A stretch of DNA of 34,944 nucleotides from Ferranicluibacter rubi (lineage in GTDB: Bacteria > Pseudomonadota > Alphaproteobacteria > Rhizobiales > Rhizobiaceae), in the NCBI RefSeq assembly GCF_011603255.1, contig NZ_JAANCM010000024.1:1-34944 (forward strand), read 5' to 3'. Positions 24,560 through 32,374 of this stretch are shown one piece after another. The notes below the pieces were generated by a model, which saw nothing but the letters and a program-made list of their open reading frames with translations, made no database searches and was not told the origin of the DNA. Made by a program: the position numbers and the translations under genes. Numbering within the stretch: position 1 is the first letter of the stretch; the number at the start of each line of letters is the position of its first letter.

Positions 24560-25113
24560 CTCTGCCAACTTCGTCTCAGCGGCCGTGACGTGCCCTTTAC
24601 CAACAAAGGAGGGCTTCCGGGATGAGAGCGGCGTCTGTCCTTACGCGATGCCGCTCCTCAAAACTCGAAAATTGATCTCCACCTTAACTTTCCAGTGAGC
24701 GCGCATCGATTGAAACACCGAGATACTCGCGGCCAAATCGGTCACTCTACTGCTTGCGGGCGGATGCTGTGAGAGCGCGGGAAGGCTGGTAAATTGGTAC
24801 GTCTCATACACCTATCCCGCCGCGATGGCCGCTTGTTGTCAATCCCAATCGAAAGGCGGTCAGACATCTGGCGGCCCGAATCTATTATGCTGCCAAGCCT
24901 AAGTTAACGCCTGGACGAAACAAATTTCATGCCCATGGGCAATCTGGTGTCAGGGTCGTCGATTTTCATCTCTTCAAGGCCCTGCTGCTGGCGTAGCAGC
25001 TTACGCCATGTTTCGGCTATGGCCGTTGACATCGTCAATTGCCGCTGCGGAAGGATGAGGTAGGGCGTTCCTAAGCTGATCTTCGATCACCGCACTTTGC
25101 TTAACGCCTAATG
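24560..25113. other. Spacer with an orphan minus-strand open frame
   Basis: About 550 bases without a clear gene. At 24904-25085 on the minus strand there is an open frame without a start codon, reading GTPYLILPQRQLTMSTAIAE and ending MGMKFVSSRR. It looks protein-like, as if it were the C-terminal end of a lost gene, but I cannot name the family. The rest shows nothing recognisable. Confidence 0.35.
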
Positions 25114-26034
25114 TCATTTCTGCCTTTTTTCCAGATCGTCGAAGTATGCCTCAAAATACTGGCGCATCAGAATCGACGTAATTGATGGGCTGCGCTGCGG
25201 ATCGATGATGAGAGAGAGCGTGAGGGGTGGCAAACCGCGGTCGCTGAAGCGTAGATAGGCGAGACCGTCGTCCCGCTGGACCTGTGCGCCCTGCGACAAT
25301 GCGATCAGGCCGAATCCCGCACCTTCTCGAACCATCGACCGCATGAGGTCGAGACTATTGGTCGTAAGCACGGGCCGAAGCCGCGTTCCCGTCCGGGCGG
25401 CGGCGACATCGACGGCATCGCGAAGATGGGTGCTGGCATCCGGAATGATTGTTGGATTTTGAAAGAACGCCTCAAGCGAGAGGGTCGCCTCCGGTTCGGG
25501 TAGCCGGGCGGCCGGCACGACGGCGTGCAGATGAAAAGGGGCGGAGCGGGTGACGGTAACGCCGGGCAAGGGCCGCGGGCTGAACGTCAGCCCGAAATCG
25601 GCAAACCCGTCCAGGACAAGTTTACGAACCTGATCGGAGTCGACAACGAGGACATTGTTGCGAATACGGGGATGATCGCGCATGAAGCGGGCCATCGCGC
25701 CGGGAAGGAAATCGAATACGGTTTCCTGCGAAACCGCGATTTTGACCTCACCGCGGCGCAGGCCTTTCAGCTGTTCGATCTCGAACGTGATGCGGGCGTA
25801 ATCCTTGCGCCATCCCTTGACGCCGTGAATGAGGATCTCGCCTGCCGCAGTCAGGCGCATGCCACGCGGCAACCGTTCGAACAGCGCCACGCCCATCTCC
25901 TCCTCGGCGCGGATCAACTGCTTGTCGATGGCGGAAGCGGATACGTTCAGTTCCGCCGCCGCCTTCCGGATGGACCCGAGACGGGCGATGGCCTCTAGAT
26001 ATTGGGCAAAACGGGAGAACAGCAGCCTGCTCAT
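25114..26034 (-). CDS. LysR-family transcriptional regulator of the ECF/phosphoribosyltransferase locus
   Basis: A 306-residue LysR protein from MSRLLFSRFAQYLEAIARLGSIRKAAAELNVSASAIDKQL, with a standard DNA-binding domain and an effector domain rich in the usual motifs (GEVKIAVSQETVFDFLPGAMARF, REGAGFGLIALSQGAQV). The start at 26034 is chosen because the residues before it (in a longer frame to 26145) do not resemble LysR and would overlap the divergent promoter. It is divergent from a phosphoribosyltransferase gene by 111 bases, so it is the probable regulator of the locus at 26146-30491, possibly sensing the transported compound. Confidence 0.9.
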   Translation of the reverse strand: MSRLLFSRFAQYLEAIARLGSIRKAAAELNVSASAIDKQLIRAEEEMGVALFERLPRGMRLTAAGEILIHGVKGWRKDYARITFEIEQLKGLRRGEVKIAVSQETVFDFLPGAMARFMRDHPRIRNNVLVVDSDQVRKLVLDGFADFGLTFSPRPLPGVTVTRSAPFHLHAVVPAARLPEPEATLSLEAFFQNPTIIPDASTHLRDAVDVAAARTGTRLRPVLTTNSLDLMRSMVREGAGFGLIALSQGAQVQRDDGLAYLRFSDRGLPPLTLSLIIDPQRSPSITSILMRQYFEAYFDDLEKRQK

Positions 26035-26039
26035 GGCAG

Positions 26040-26113
26040 ATCGATGGCCCTGTGTTGAGAAAAAGGAAACGCACCGGACGGATCTTGATGTTTGTAAAAG
26101 GCACGCCATCGAT
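26040..26113. promoter_or_regulatory. Divergent LysR/phosphoribosyltransferase control region
   Basis: ATCGATGG at 26040-26047 and CCATCGAT at 26106-26113 form an 8-bp inverted repeat separated by 58 bases, framing the spacer between the two divergent genes. Spaced sites of this sort suit a tetrameric LysR regulator that bends DNA. This is inference from symmetry and position. Confidence 0.35.
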
Positions 26114-26145
26114 TGTCTATAGAGGCTTGCCGATGAAGGACCCAC

Positions 26146-26835
26146 ATGAACCCGATCATTCCCGAGACCTTTGGTGTGGATATTGCCGGCGAGACGTTCG
26201 ACCTTCCGATCATCGCCCTCAGCGATCGGCGCGCCATTGCGCTGCTCATGGTCATCGAGATGGGCGTGCGCTTCGGCGATCTTGTCGGCGATGCGATGGT
26301 GGCGCGGTTTGCCGCGCTGAAGCCGGATATTGTGGTGGGCAGCGCGACACTCGGCATCCCCGCGGCAATCGAGGTGTCACGCCGTTTCGGGCTTGACCAG
26401 TATGTCATCCTGCAAAAATCGCCCAAATTCCACCTCGCAGAAGCGCTGGTCGAGGACGTCAGGTCTATCACCACCGGCGGCTCCCAGCGGCTTCTGCTCG
26501 ACAGGCGCTCCATTGCGCTCCTGCAGGGCAAGCGCGTGCTGGTCATCGACGATGTAGTCGCGACGGGCTCCAGCATGGCTGCGGCGATCCGTCTGGTGCG
26601 CCGCGCCGGCGCCGAGGTTGTGGGTGCCGGTGCGATCCTTGCAGAGGGACACGCCTGGCGCCACGCGCTGGGCCGGGATGCCGACCTCGTGACCACGCTC
26701 GGCCACATCCCGCAGTTCGATATCGTCGACGGCATAGCCATACCAGATGCAGCAACGGAATATACGGCGCGAACAGGCGCAAGCCATGCGTTCGGTCAGG
26801 ATAATCGGAACGTCGGGAGATGGTCTGCAGGCTAG
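26146..26835 (+). CDS. Phosphoribosyltransferase (adenine/xanthine PRTase-like), copy 1
   Basis: A 229-residue type I phosphoribosyltransferase. The PRPP-binding motif VLVIDDVVATGSS lies at 131-143. SATLGIPAAIEV and YVILQKSPKFHLAEALVEDVRSITTGG match the strand-loop and flexible-loop parts of the adenine PRTase fold. Such enzymes join a base to PRPP. The C-terminal 30 residues are a poorly conserved tail absent from the second copy. GAAGGA precedes the ATG. It lies directly upstream of an ECF transporter, suggesting that the imported compound is a nucleobase or similar. Confidence 0.85.
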   Translation: MNPIIPETFGVDIAGETFDLPIIALSDRRAIALLMVIEMGVRFGDLVGDAMVARFAALKPDIVVGSATLGIPAAIEVSRRFGLDQYVILQKSPKFHLAEALVEDVRSITTGGSQRLLLDRRSIALLQGKRVLVIDDVVATGSSMAAAIRLVRRAGAEVVGAGAILAEGHAWRHALGRDADLVTTLGHIPQFDIVDGIAIPDAATEYTARTGASHAFGQDNRNVGRWSAG

Positions 26836-27058
26836 AGTTCGTCAGGGGATAAAGGGGCACCAGCGTTCCTGAAACGAGAGACAGAAACAAAAAGCGAGGG
26901 TCTTTCAGGGCAGACCAAAACTGACCGGACGGACCAGCGGACAACAGAAAAGCAAGCGGACGGCTCATCAGCCCAACCGCCTTCGACAGACCATAAGGGA
27001 GGTCTCAAGGGGCGCGCGCCATGCCCGAAGACCTGTCTATCTTAACGCAAGGGGAACT
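26836..27058 (+). promoter_or_regulatory. Leader upstream of the ECF genes with alternative pairings
   Basis: This 223-base spacer holds two short hairpins, GGTCT/AGACC (26899-26903 and 26912-26916) and AGACC/GGTCT (26988-26992 and 27001-27005). Because the arms are identical, 26899-26903 can also pair with 26988-26992, so the hairpins could be mutually exclusive, as in attenuators or riboswitches. No known riboswitch class is recognisable to me. The ribosome site AAGGGGAAC follows. Confidence 0.3.
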
Positions 27059-27637
27059 ATGAAAATGCAACAGACAACTCTCTCACACAGTGACGGCAAC
27101 ACGCTCTTTCCGCTCGTGCTGTCCATTGTCGCGGCCGCTGCCACCGGTGTGCTCTGGGCCTATGCCAATCCGATCCAGCTCGTGCCTGGCGTCATCCAGT
27201 GGCGGATTTTCGCCTTCCTTCCGCCGCTGATTGGCATTCTGCTCGGCTGGCGTAGCGGCTTCATCTGCGGCTACCTCGGCACGATCGTCTGGTCGCTTCT
27301 CGCCGGCACGTTCATTCCCGCCCATTCACTGATCGTCGACGGCATCATGGTCGGCCTGACGGGCCTTGCTCCGGGCCTCCTGTTTGATCCGGCAAAGACC
27401 ACTTTCGACCGCACGGTCCTCGTCAAGATCGCGCTTGCCTGCCTTGCCGTTGGCATCGTCATGGTCGCCGCCGTGTCCGCAAGCCTTGCATATCTTGGCA
27501 TCTTCCCGTTCTGGTGGGCCTTCGGTTACATCGGCCTGTCCGACATTGTGCCCATGGTCATCGGTACGCCGCTGCTGATTGTCCCGGCCATGAAGATCCT
27601 GAAAAGCGCCCACCCGGCGGGCTTCAAGCGCTTCTGA
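27059..27637 (+). CDS. ECF-transporter substrate-binding membrane protein (S component-like)
   Basis: A 192-residue membrane protein with about six hydrophobic segments (FPLVLSIVAAAATGVLWAYA, WRIFAFLPPLIGILLGW, GFICGYLGTIVWSLLAG, IVDGIMVGLTGLAPGLLF, LVKIALACLAVGIVMVAAV, DIVPMVIGTPLLIVPAM). This is the size and topology of ECF S components. It is followed by the fused ATPase and the T protein, completing the transporter. It does not look like a vitamin-specific S family I can name, so its substrate is open. The two flanking phosphoribosyltransferases suggest a base. Confidence 0.78.
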   Translation: MKMQQTTLSHSDGNTLFPLVLSIVAAAATGVLWAYANPIQLVPGVIQWRIFAFLPPLIGILLGWRSGFICGYLGTIVWSLLAGTFIPAHSLIVDGIMVGLTGLAPGLLFDPAKTTFDRTVLVKIALACLAVGIVMVAAVSASLAYLGIFPFWWAFGYIGLSDIVPMVIGTPLLIVPAMKILKSAHPAGFKRF

Positions 27638-27656
27638 GACCAACCGGACAGATCAA

Positions 27657-29180
27657 GTGCTCAAGATTACCAGCCTTCGTCTCGGTTTCGGCGGTCCCGA
27701 TCCCGTGATCGCCGAGACGGACTGTCATCTCGAAGAGAGCCAGCGGCTCCTGATCTGTGGCGAGGCCGGCAGTGGTAAGACGACGTTTCTTGCCGCTGCT
27801 GCCGGCCTCATTCCGCGCCTCCTACCGATCCCCGACCATGCGGGCGACGTCACCCTGATGGGCCGCCCGATCGCGACCTTCGACAAGACCGAGCTCTTTT
27901 CCACCATAGCCTTCGTCTCTCAGAACATCGACGATCAGCTCTGGGACCTCTGCGTGGAGGATGTCATTGCCTTTCCCCTCGAAAACCGGGGCGTCGAGAA
28001 ACAGGTGATCCGCGAGCGGTTGCGCACACTGATCGCGGCCTTCGGGATCGAAGCCCTATGCGGGCGCCGGGTGCTGACGCTGTCCGGCGGCGAGCGGCGC
28101 ATGGTGGCGATCGCCGCGGCCCTTGCGGCAAGCCCCTTGATCCTAGTAATGGACGAGCCCACAACCGGCCTCGACCCGGCGGCCCGGGCGCGGCTTGCAG
28201 CACTTCTGCAAACGGTGGCGAGTTCCGTCTCGGCCCTCCTGGTGGCCGAGCAGGATCCGCTGGCACTCCTGTCGGTGATCGACCGGATTGCGCTCCTGTC
28301 CGATCGCCACCTTTCGCAGCCCGTTCCCCCTGCCAACATCGTGCCGCTCGATAACCCCTGGCGCAACGCGGGCCTGTTGCCGCCGCTACGGCAACGCTCC
28401 GAGCGTCCACCCGCTATCCTCGGGCGGCCTCTGCTGGAGGTACGCGGCCTCACCACGCGGCTGGCACGTCCTGACGGCCAGCCGGTTCTCAAGGGGGTGG
28501 ATGTCGAGATCCGCGCCAGCGAGGTTCTGGCCCTGATCGGGCGCAACGGCGCGGGCAAGACGACGCTCTTCAAGGCAATCCTCGGCCTTGAGAAGATCGC
28601 ATCCGGTGCGCTCGTCCTCGACAGGGAGGCCGCCAACTCGTGGACGGTCGCCGCCAGGGCGCGCAAGATTGCCTATATACCGCAGAACATGCGGCACATC
28701 CTGTTCAACATGACGGTGACCGGCGAGGTGATCTTCGCCATCACCGCCGCAAGCGCCACCTCGACGGATCCCAACATTCTCGCGCGGGCCGCAGCGGCGC
28801 TCGATCGTTACGGCCTGTCGGGCTTTGCCGAGGCCAACCCGTTCGTTCTGTCGGCCCGCCAGCAGGCGCTGCTCGGCCTCGCCTGCGCGGATGCGGCCGG
28901 CGCGCTGATCACCATCGTCGACGAACCCCTGCTGGCCCGCGACCTCAAGGGGCGGCGCATGCTCGATCTCTTCATTGCCACCCTGCAGGAAAGTGGTCGA
29001 TCCGTCATGCTGATCTCGCACGATCTCGAACTGGTGGACGATGTGGCGACCCGCATGATGATCCTCGACGACGGCGCGATCGCGTTTGATGGCACGCTCA
29101 ACGAAGGCTGGGAGAGCGCAACCTTCCGCCAGCTCGGTTGGCCGCCGCCCTATCGCCAGATGGCCGGAGAGATCGGATGA
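27657..29180 (+). CDS. Fused double ATPase of an ECF-type transporter (A-A')
   Basis: A 507-residue ABC ATPase with two nucleotide-binding domains. Domain 1: Walker A GEAGSGKTT (35-43), signature LSGGE (142-146), Walker B LILVMDEP (161-168), but Gln199 in VAEQD where the switch His is usual. Domain 2: Walker A GRNGAGKTT (295-303), a degenerate signature LSARQ (398-402), Walker B ALITIVDEP (416-424) and His455 in LISHD. Since each ATP site combines Walker A of one domain with the signature of the other, one site is canonical and the other degenerate. The start is GTG at 27657. It lies 19 bases after the S gene and overlaps the T gene by four. Confidence 0.9.
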   Translation: MLKITSLRLGFGGPDPVIAETDCHLEESQRLLICGEAGSGKTTFLAAAAGLIPRLLPIPDHAGDVTLMGRPIATFDKTELFSTIAFVSQNIDDQLWDLCVEDVIAFPLENRGVEKQVIRERLRTLIAAFGIEALCGRRVLTLSGGERRMVAIAAALAASPLILVMDEPTTGLDPAARARLAALLQTVASSVSALLVAEQDPLALLSVIDRIALLSDRHLSQPVPPANIVPLDNPWRNAGLLPPLRQRSERPPAILGRPLLEVRGLTTRLARPDGQPVLKGVDVEIRASEVLALIGRNGAGKTTLFKAILGLEKIASGALVLDREAANSWTVAARARKIAYIPQNMRHILFNMTVTGEVIFAITAASATSTDPNILARAAAALDRYGLSGFAEANPFVLSARQQALLGLACADAAGALITIVDEPLLARDLKGRRMLDLFIATLQESGRSVMLISHDLELVDDVATRMMILDDGAIAFDGTLNEGWESATFRQLGWPPPYRQMAGEIG

Positions 29181-29857
29181 ACCGGCTGCACGAGATCAAT
29201 TTCTTCTTCAAGCTGGCCTTTGCCTTTTCGGTGATGCTGGTCGCCTGGCTGGTGCCTGGCTGGCGCTTTGGCCTGCCGTTTGCCGTTCTCACCGTCGCCT
29301 TCCTGTGGCTTGCCGGCGTGCCTGGCCTGCGCGGCTACATCAAGGGCGCGCTGCTGCTGTCGGGCATGGTCGTTGTCAGTTGGTTGGTGAACCTCTGGCT
29401 GCAGGGCGCAACGACAGCTGAAGCCCTGCCGATTGCCGCCGGCATGGCTGCGCGCCTCGTGACGACCACGGCCGCCTTCTTCTTCGTCATGGAAACCAGC
29501 ACGCCCGGCTCGATCCTTGCAGCGTCAAGCGCTGCGCGGCTGCCGCCGGTCGTTACGCTTGTCCTGTCGCTGACCTTCGGCATCATCCCCATGCTGCGCG
29601 ACGATTTCGAGCGCATCGCCGATGCCCAGCGCGCACGCGGCATGGAGATCGACGACGTGAGCCTGCCGACGAAACTGCGGTTTGCGCTTGCGCGCGGCAT
29701 TCCGCTTCTCGTCCAGGCCATTCGCATGGCGCACGCCATTTCCTTTTCTCTTTCCATTTACGGGTTCGACCTCAAACAAAAGCGAACCACATGGCGCATT
29801 GTCGGCCCGATGGTCGAGCCTCGCATGAACATGAAGGACAAAGCCGATGACAACTGA
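29177..29857 (+). CDS. ECF transporter transmembrane protein (T component, CbiQ-like)
   Basis: A 226-residue protein with about five hydrophobic helices (INFFFKLAFAFSVMLVAWLVPG, FGLPFAVLTVAFLWLAGV, and others). The cytosolic QRARGMEIDD carries the Ala-Arg-Gly motif by which T proteins dock on the ATPases. The start overlaps the ATPase stop (ATGA at 29177-29180), and its 3' end overlaps the second phosphoribosyltransferase by 11 bases, so the last three genes are translationally coupled. Confidence 0.88.
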   Translation: MNRLHEINFFFKLAFAFSVMLVAWLVPGWRFGLPFAVLTVAFLWLAGVPGLRGYIKGALLLSGMVVVSWLVNLWLQGATTAEALPIAAGMAARLVTTTAAFFFVMETSTPGSILAASSAARLPPVVTLVLSLTFGIIPMLRDDFERIADAQRARGMEIDDVSLPTKLRFALARGIPLLVQAIRMAHAISFSLSIYGFDLKQKRTTWRIVGPMVEPRMNMKDKADDN

Positions 29858-30491
29858 CCCCGCAGACGCAAAAACGGACCCGGCAACCGGACAAAGCTGG
29901 CGGGTGGACGTCGCCGGCTGGCCCATCGATCTGCCAATCGTGGCGATCAAGCCGGACTTTGCCATTTCGCTGATGATGGTGATTGATCTCGGTGTCAAAT
30001 TCGGCGAGCATATCGGACAGGCACTGGCGGCCAAACTCAAGCCGCTCGAGCCCGACATCATCGTCGGCGCGGCGACGCTCGGGATTCCGGTTGCCATCGA
30101 CGTCACCCGTGCCCTCGGCCTCGACGCCTATGTCATTCTGCAGAAATCGCCGAAACTCCATCTCGCAAACGCGCTGGAACAGCGGATTTCATCGATCACC
30201 TCCAAGGGCGAGCAGCGCCTTCTCCTCGACCGTGCGGCGGTTCCGCTGTTGAAGGGCAAGCGCGTCGTCGTCGTCGACGACGTCGTCGCATCCGGCTCCA
30301 GCATGAAAGGCTCGCTGGATCTCGTGCGCAAGGCAGGCGCCGAGGTGGTCGGCATTGGCGTTATTCTGACGGAGGCGACCGACTGGAAGCAGATACTGGG
30401 TGCCGACGAACCCCTCGTCCGTAGCCTTGCACACATTCCCCAGTTTTCACCCGGCCACGACGGCAACTGGGAACCGATTGCCGGCACCTGA
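29847..30491 (+). CDS. Phosphoribosyltransferase (adenine/xanthine PRTase-like), copy 2
   Basis: A 214-residue paralog of the gene at 26146. It has the PRPP motif VVVVDDVVASGSS at 140-152, the near-identical AATLGIPVAIDV and AYVILQKSPKLHLANAL, and an extra polar N-terminus of about 20 residues. It overlaps the T gene by 11 bases, tying it to the transporter more tightly than copy 1. Keeping two diverged copies at the two ends of the locus suggests either two related substrates or a heteromeric enzyme. Confidence 0.85.
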   Translation: MTTDPADAKTDPATGQSWRVDVAGWPIDLPIVAIKPDFAISLMMVIDLGVKFGEHIGQALAAKLKPLEPDIIVGAATLGIPVAIDVTRALGLDAYVILQKSPKLHLANALEQRISSITSKGEQRLLLDRAAVPLLKGKRVVVVDDVVASGSSMKGSLDLVRKAGAEVVGIGVILTEATDWKQILGADEPLVRSLAHIPQFSPGHDGNWEPIAGT

Positions 30492-30523
30492 CGTCTGGGG
30501 GCTGTGATCCGTGGTAAGAGCCA

Positions 30524-30547
30524 ATAAAAAGCGCTGGTCCCAGCACT
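30524..30547 (-). terminator. Terminator of the sigF-nrsF operon
   Basis: Read on the minus strand, a stem made by AGTGCTGG and CCAGCGCT (one mismatch) with a 2-base loop is followed by TTTTT. It lies about 58 bases after the nrsF stop and is also placed to separate it from the converging phosphoribosyltransferase gene. Confidence 0.6.
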
Positions 30548-30605
30548 AAAAAGGTGCGCCGTGATATGCTGCTGCGGGGATGACTTTGACGTTTTTTCTC
30601 AAACC

Positions 30606-31253
30606 TCACCACCGTAGCCAAAGCCGTCCCATCAAGCCGCCGATTGCTGCGCACAGCACGATGCCGAGCGTGTACCAAAGGGCAACGAAGGCCAAGCCGT
30701 TCTCGATGCAGCCCCAGCTGTAGACCCACGCCCCAAGCGCGCCGGCGGTCATGCCTGCAATGGTTCCACCGAAGGTCGGCGATGTCGGGGCGCTTTTGCG
30801 CAGGAACCAGAATACCGCGGCCATCATTGGTGCTCCTGTCGCAAGGATGATCAGTGGGCAGAACCAGGCGGAGATGCCCATGACGAGCCTCCGGCTTTCT
30901 TCTGGAGAGGATGACTGGCGTATCTGCACCACTGCCATGACGACCAGAAGCGCGTAGACAATCGAGAGGGGAACGGCTGCTCCGATTGGCCGTCCGCCGG
31001 GGCGCGCGACAGCCATCAGGGTGCTGAGCCCGATGATGGCGAGCAGCAGCGGATAGGCGGATTTTATCCAGAAGGCGGGTAGGGACAAGGCGGCGCTAAG
31101 ATCCGGGCGCAGCCCGTGGCCGAGAAGGATCAGCGCTGCCGAGAGCAGCATGCCCGGCATCAGCGCTCCGACGAGAAGCCTCCCGAGCGCATCCTTGCGC
31201 ACCGGCCGGAGATCCCGCACGAGATCGTCGATCAGCTCATTCACCTTTGCCAT
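30606..31253 (-). CDS. NrsF-like anti-sigma factor (DUF1109)
   Basis: A 215-residue membrane protein. A short cytoplasmic N-terminus (MAKVNELIDDLVRDLRPVRK) precedes six hydrophobic helices, the DUF1109 pattern of NrsF anti-sigma factors. Cysteines in AWFCPLIIL and YSWGCIENG match the two conserved cysteines of this family, which in Caulobacter NrsF are needed for sensing metal stress. It overlaps the sigma gene by 17 bases, and GAGAGG precedes the ATG, so the two are co-translated. By analogy it holds the sigma factor at the membrane until a stress signal. Confidence 0.88.
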   Translation of the reverse strand: MAKVNELIDDLVRDLRPVRKDALGRLLVGALMPGMLLSAALILLGHGLRPDLSAALSLPAFWIKSAYPLLLAIIGLSTLMAVARPGGRPIGAAVPLSIVYALLVVMAVVQIRQSSSPEESRRLVMGISAWFCPLIILATGAPMMAAVFWFLRKSAPTSPTFGGTIAGMTAGALGAWVYSWGCIENGLAFVALWYTLGIVLCAAIGGLMGRLWLRW

Positions 31254-31794
31254 GATCGCCTCTCAATCTTGCTGCCAGTGCCTTGATACCTCTGTGGATG
31301 CTGACCTTGACCGTCGCCTCCGACCGTCCCGAATGCAGGGCGGCCTCGGCGATGGACCGACCGTCGAGCCGTACCTGTCGGATCGCCTCCGCCTGCCACG
31401 CGGGAAGGACGGCCAGCAGCCTTTGAATGTCTATCTGTGCGGCCACCGCATCCTCGCGGTAGCCGTCCGGGATGGCTTCCACAGCATCCAGCCCGACGTG
31501 ACCACGTCCACCCGTCCTGCGGTGATGATCCACTAGCTTGTGCCGGGCGATAGTAAAAAACCATGCCGTGAAAGGTCGCTCCCGATCATACGTTATCCGC
31601 CGCTGGTGCAGCGCGAGCAGCGTCTCCTGCACTAGGTCGTCCACATCCGTTTTGTCCGCCCGGGCAAGGCGTCGCCCGTAGTAGTGTTCCAGCAGGTGCC
31701 GGAGCACATCAAGTAGGCACCGATAGGCCTTCTCGTCCCCATCAAGGGACAAGAGCATCAGCACCTTCAGCTCGGACTCGGTTACATCTGTCAT
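31237..31794 (-). CDS. ECF sigma factor (SigF-like)
   Basis: A 185-residue ECF sigma factor. Region 2 is visible (DVDDLVQETLLALHQRRITYDRERPFTAWFFTIARHKLVDHHRR), as is region 4 (LPAWQAEAIRQVRLDGRSIAEAALHSGRSEATVKVSIHRGIKAL). The start at 31794 (MTDVTESELKV) is preferred over a longer frame to 31842 whose extra residues are not typical; the ribosome site is weak. It pairs with NrsF downstream. Candidate self-promoter and divergent-target promoters with the GTAACC -35 of SigF-type factors lie upstream. Confidence 0.9.
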   Translation of the reverse strand: MTDVTESELKVLMLLSLDGDEKAYRCLLDVLRHLLEHYYGRRLARADKTDVDDLVQETLLALHQRRITYDRERPFTAWFFTIARHKLVDHHRRTGGRGHVGLDAVEAIPDGYREDAVAAQIDIQRLLAVLPAWQAEAIRQVRLDGRSIAEAALHSGRSEATVKVSIHRGIKALAARLRGDHGKGE

Positions 31795-31810
31795 GTCTCT
31801 GGGAGGCTCA

Positions 31811-31835
31811 TACGGTGCAGTGCAGAAACGGTTAC
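31811..31835 (-). promoter_or_regulatory. Candidate SigF-type promoter for sigF-nrsF
   Basis: GTAACC (31830-31835, minus strand) is followed after 15 bases by CGTA (31811-31814), close to the SigF consensus GTAACC-N16-CGAA. It lies 17 bases upstream of the chosen sigma start, so a leader would be very short. It implies autoregulation. Confidence 0.5.
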
Positions 31836-31892
31836 AGTGCATCTTGAAAAAAGCGAGCGAATTCCCGGTACGATCACATCGGCGTGATGCCT

Positions 31893-31918
31893 GTAACCGG
31901 ATCAGCGTCTGGTCCGAA
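31893..31918 (+). promoter_or_regulatory. SigF-type promoter for the MXKDX-repeat gene
   Basis: GTAACC (31893-31898) and CGAA (31915-31918) are exactly 16 bases apart, a full match to the Caulobacter SigF consensus. It is 58 bases upstream of the ATG of the MXKDX-repeat protein and divergent from the sigma gene itself. Confidence 0.75.
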
Positions 31919-31976
31919 TGAGTTTCCCGTGACCGTCGACGCAGTCCGCGTCCTGCACATCACCAGGAGATCCATC

Positions 31977-32228
31977 ATGACCTATCGCCTCATGACCGCC
32001 ACCGCCGCTATCATTCTGGGCCTCACCCTCTCGTTCGGTGCGACACAGGCCCAGACCAGCACGGACGCCATGAAGAAGCCGGACGCGATGAAGACCGAGG
32101 CCATGAAGCCTGATGCCATGAAACACGACGCCATGAAAGGCACCAAGGCCGACTGCACCAACAAGGCCGACATGGAAAAGGACAGCATGAAGAAAGCCGA
32201 CATGATGAAGGGCTGCGACGCCATGTAA
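31977..32228 (+). CDS. Exported pentapeptide MXKDX-repeat protein
   Basis: An 83-residue protein with a signal peptide (MTYRLMTATAAIILGLTLSFGATQAQ). A short low-complexity body follows, made of repeats of about five residues such as DAMKK, DAMKT, DAMKH, DAMKG, then KADMEKD and KADMMKG, with two cysteines (ADCTN and KGCDAM). Met, Lys, Asp and Cys give it metal-binding or oxidant-scavenging potential. Proteins of this kind are typical SigF/NrsF targets. The ATG follows CAGGAGA. It is probably the first gene of the operon continuing to 34728. Confidence 0.85.
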   Translation: MTYRLMTATAAIILGLTLSFGATQAQTSTDAMKKPDAMKTEAMKPDAMKHDAMKGTKADCTNKADMEKDSMKKADMMKGCDAM

Positions 32229-32374
32229 GTACTCCCGCTGCAGTGATCTTCGTCGTTTCCCGGTTCGTAGAACGTTCTGCAAGAGCCGGGGAACGACGTT
32301 TCCGGATCAGCCTTCGGACACGCAAGGTAGGTCTTGGTCACTGTCACGATATCACCGACCTCGGAGGGAACGTC

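Noticed and set aside
30530-30547. Terminator for the second phosphoribosyltransferase on the plus strand
   Set aside because: On the plus strand the hairpin is preceded, not followed, by a run suited to termination; it fits the minus strand.
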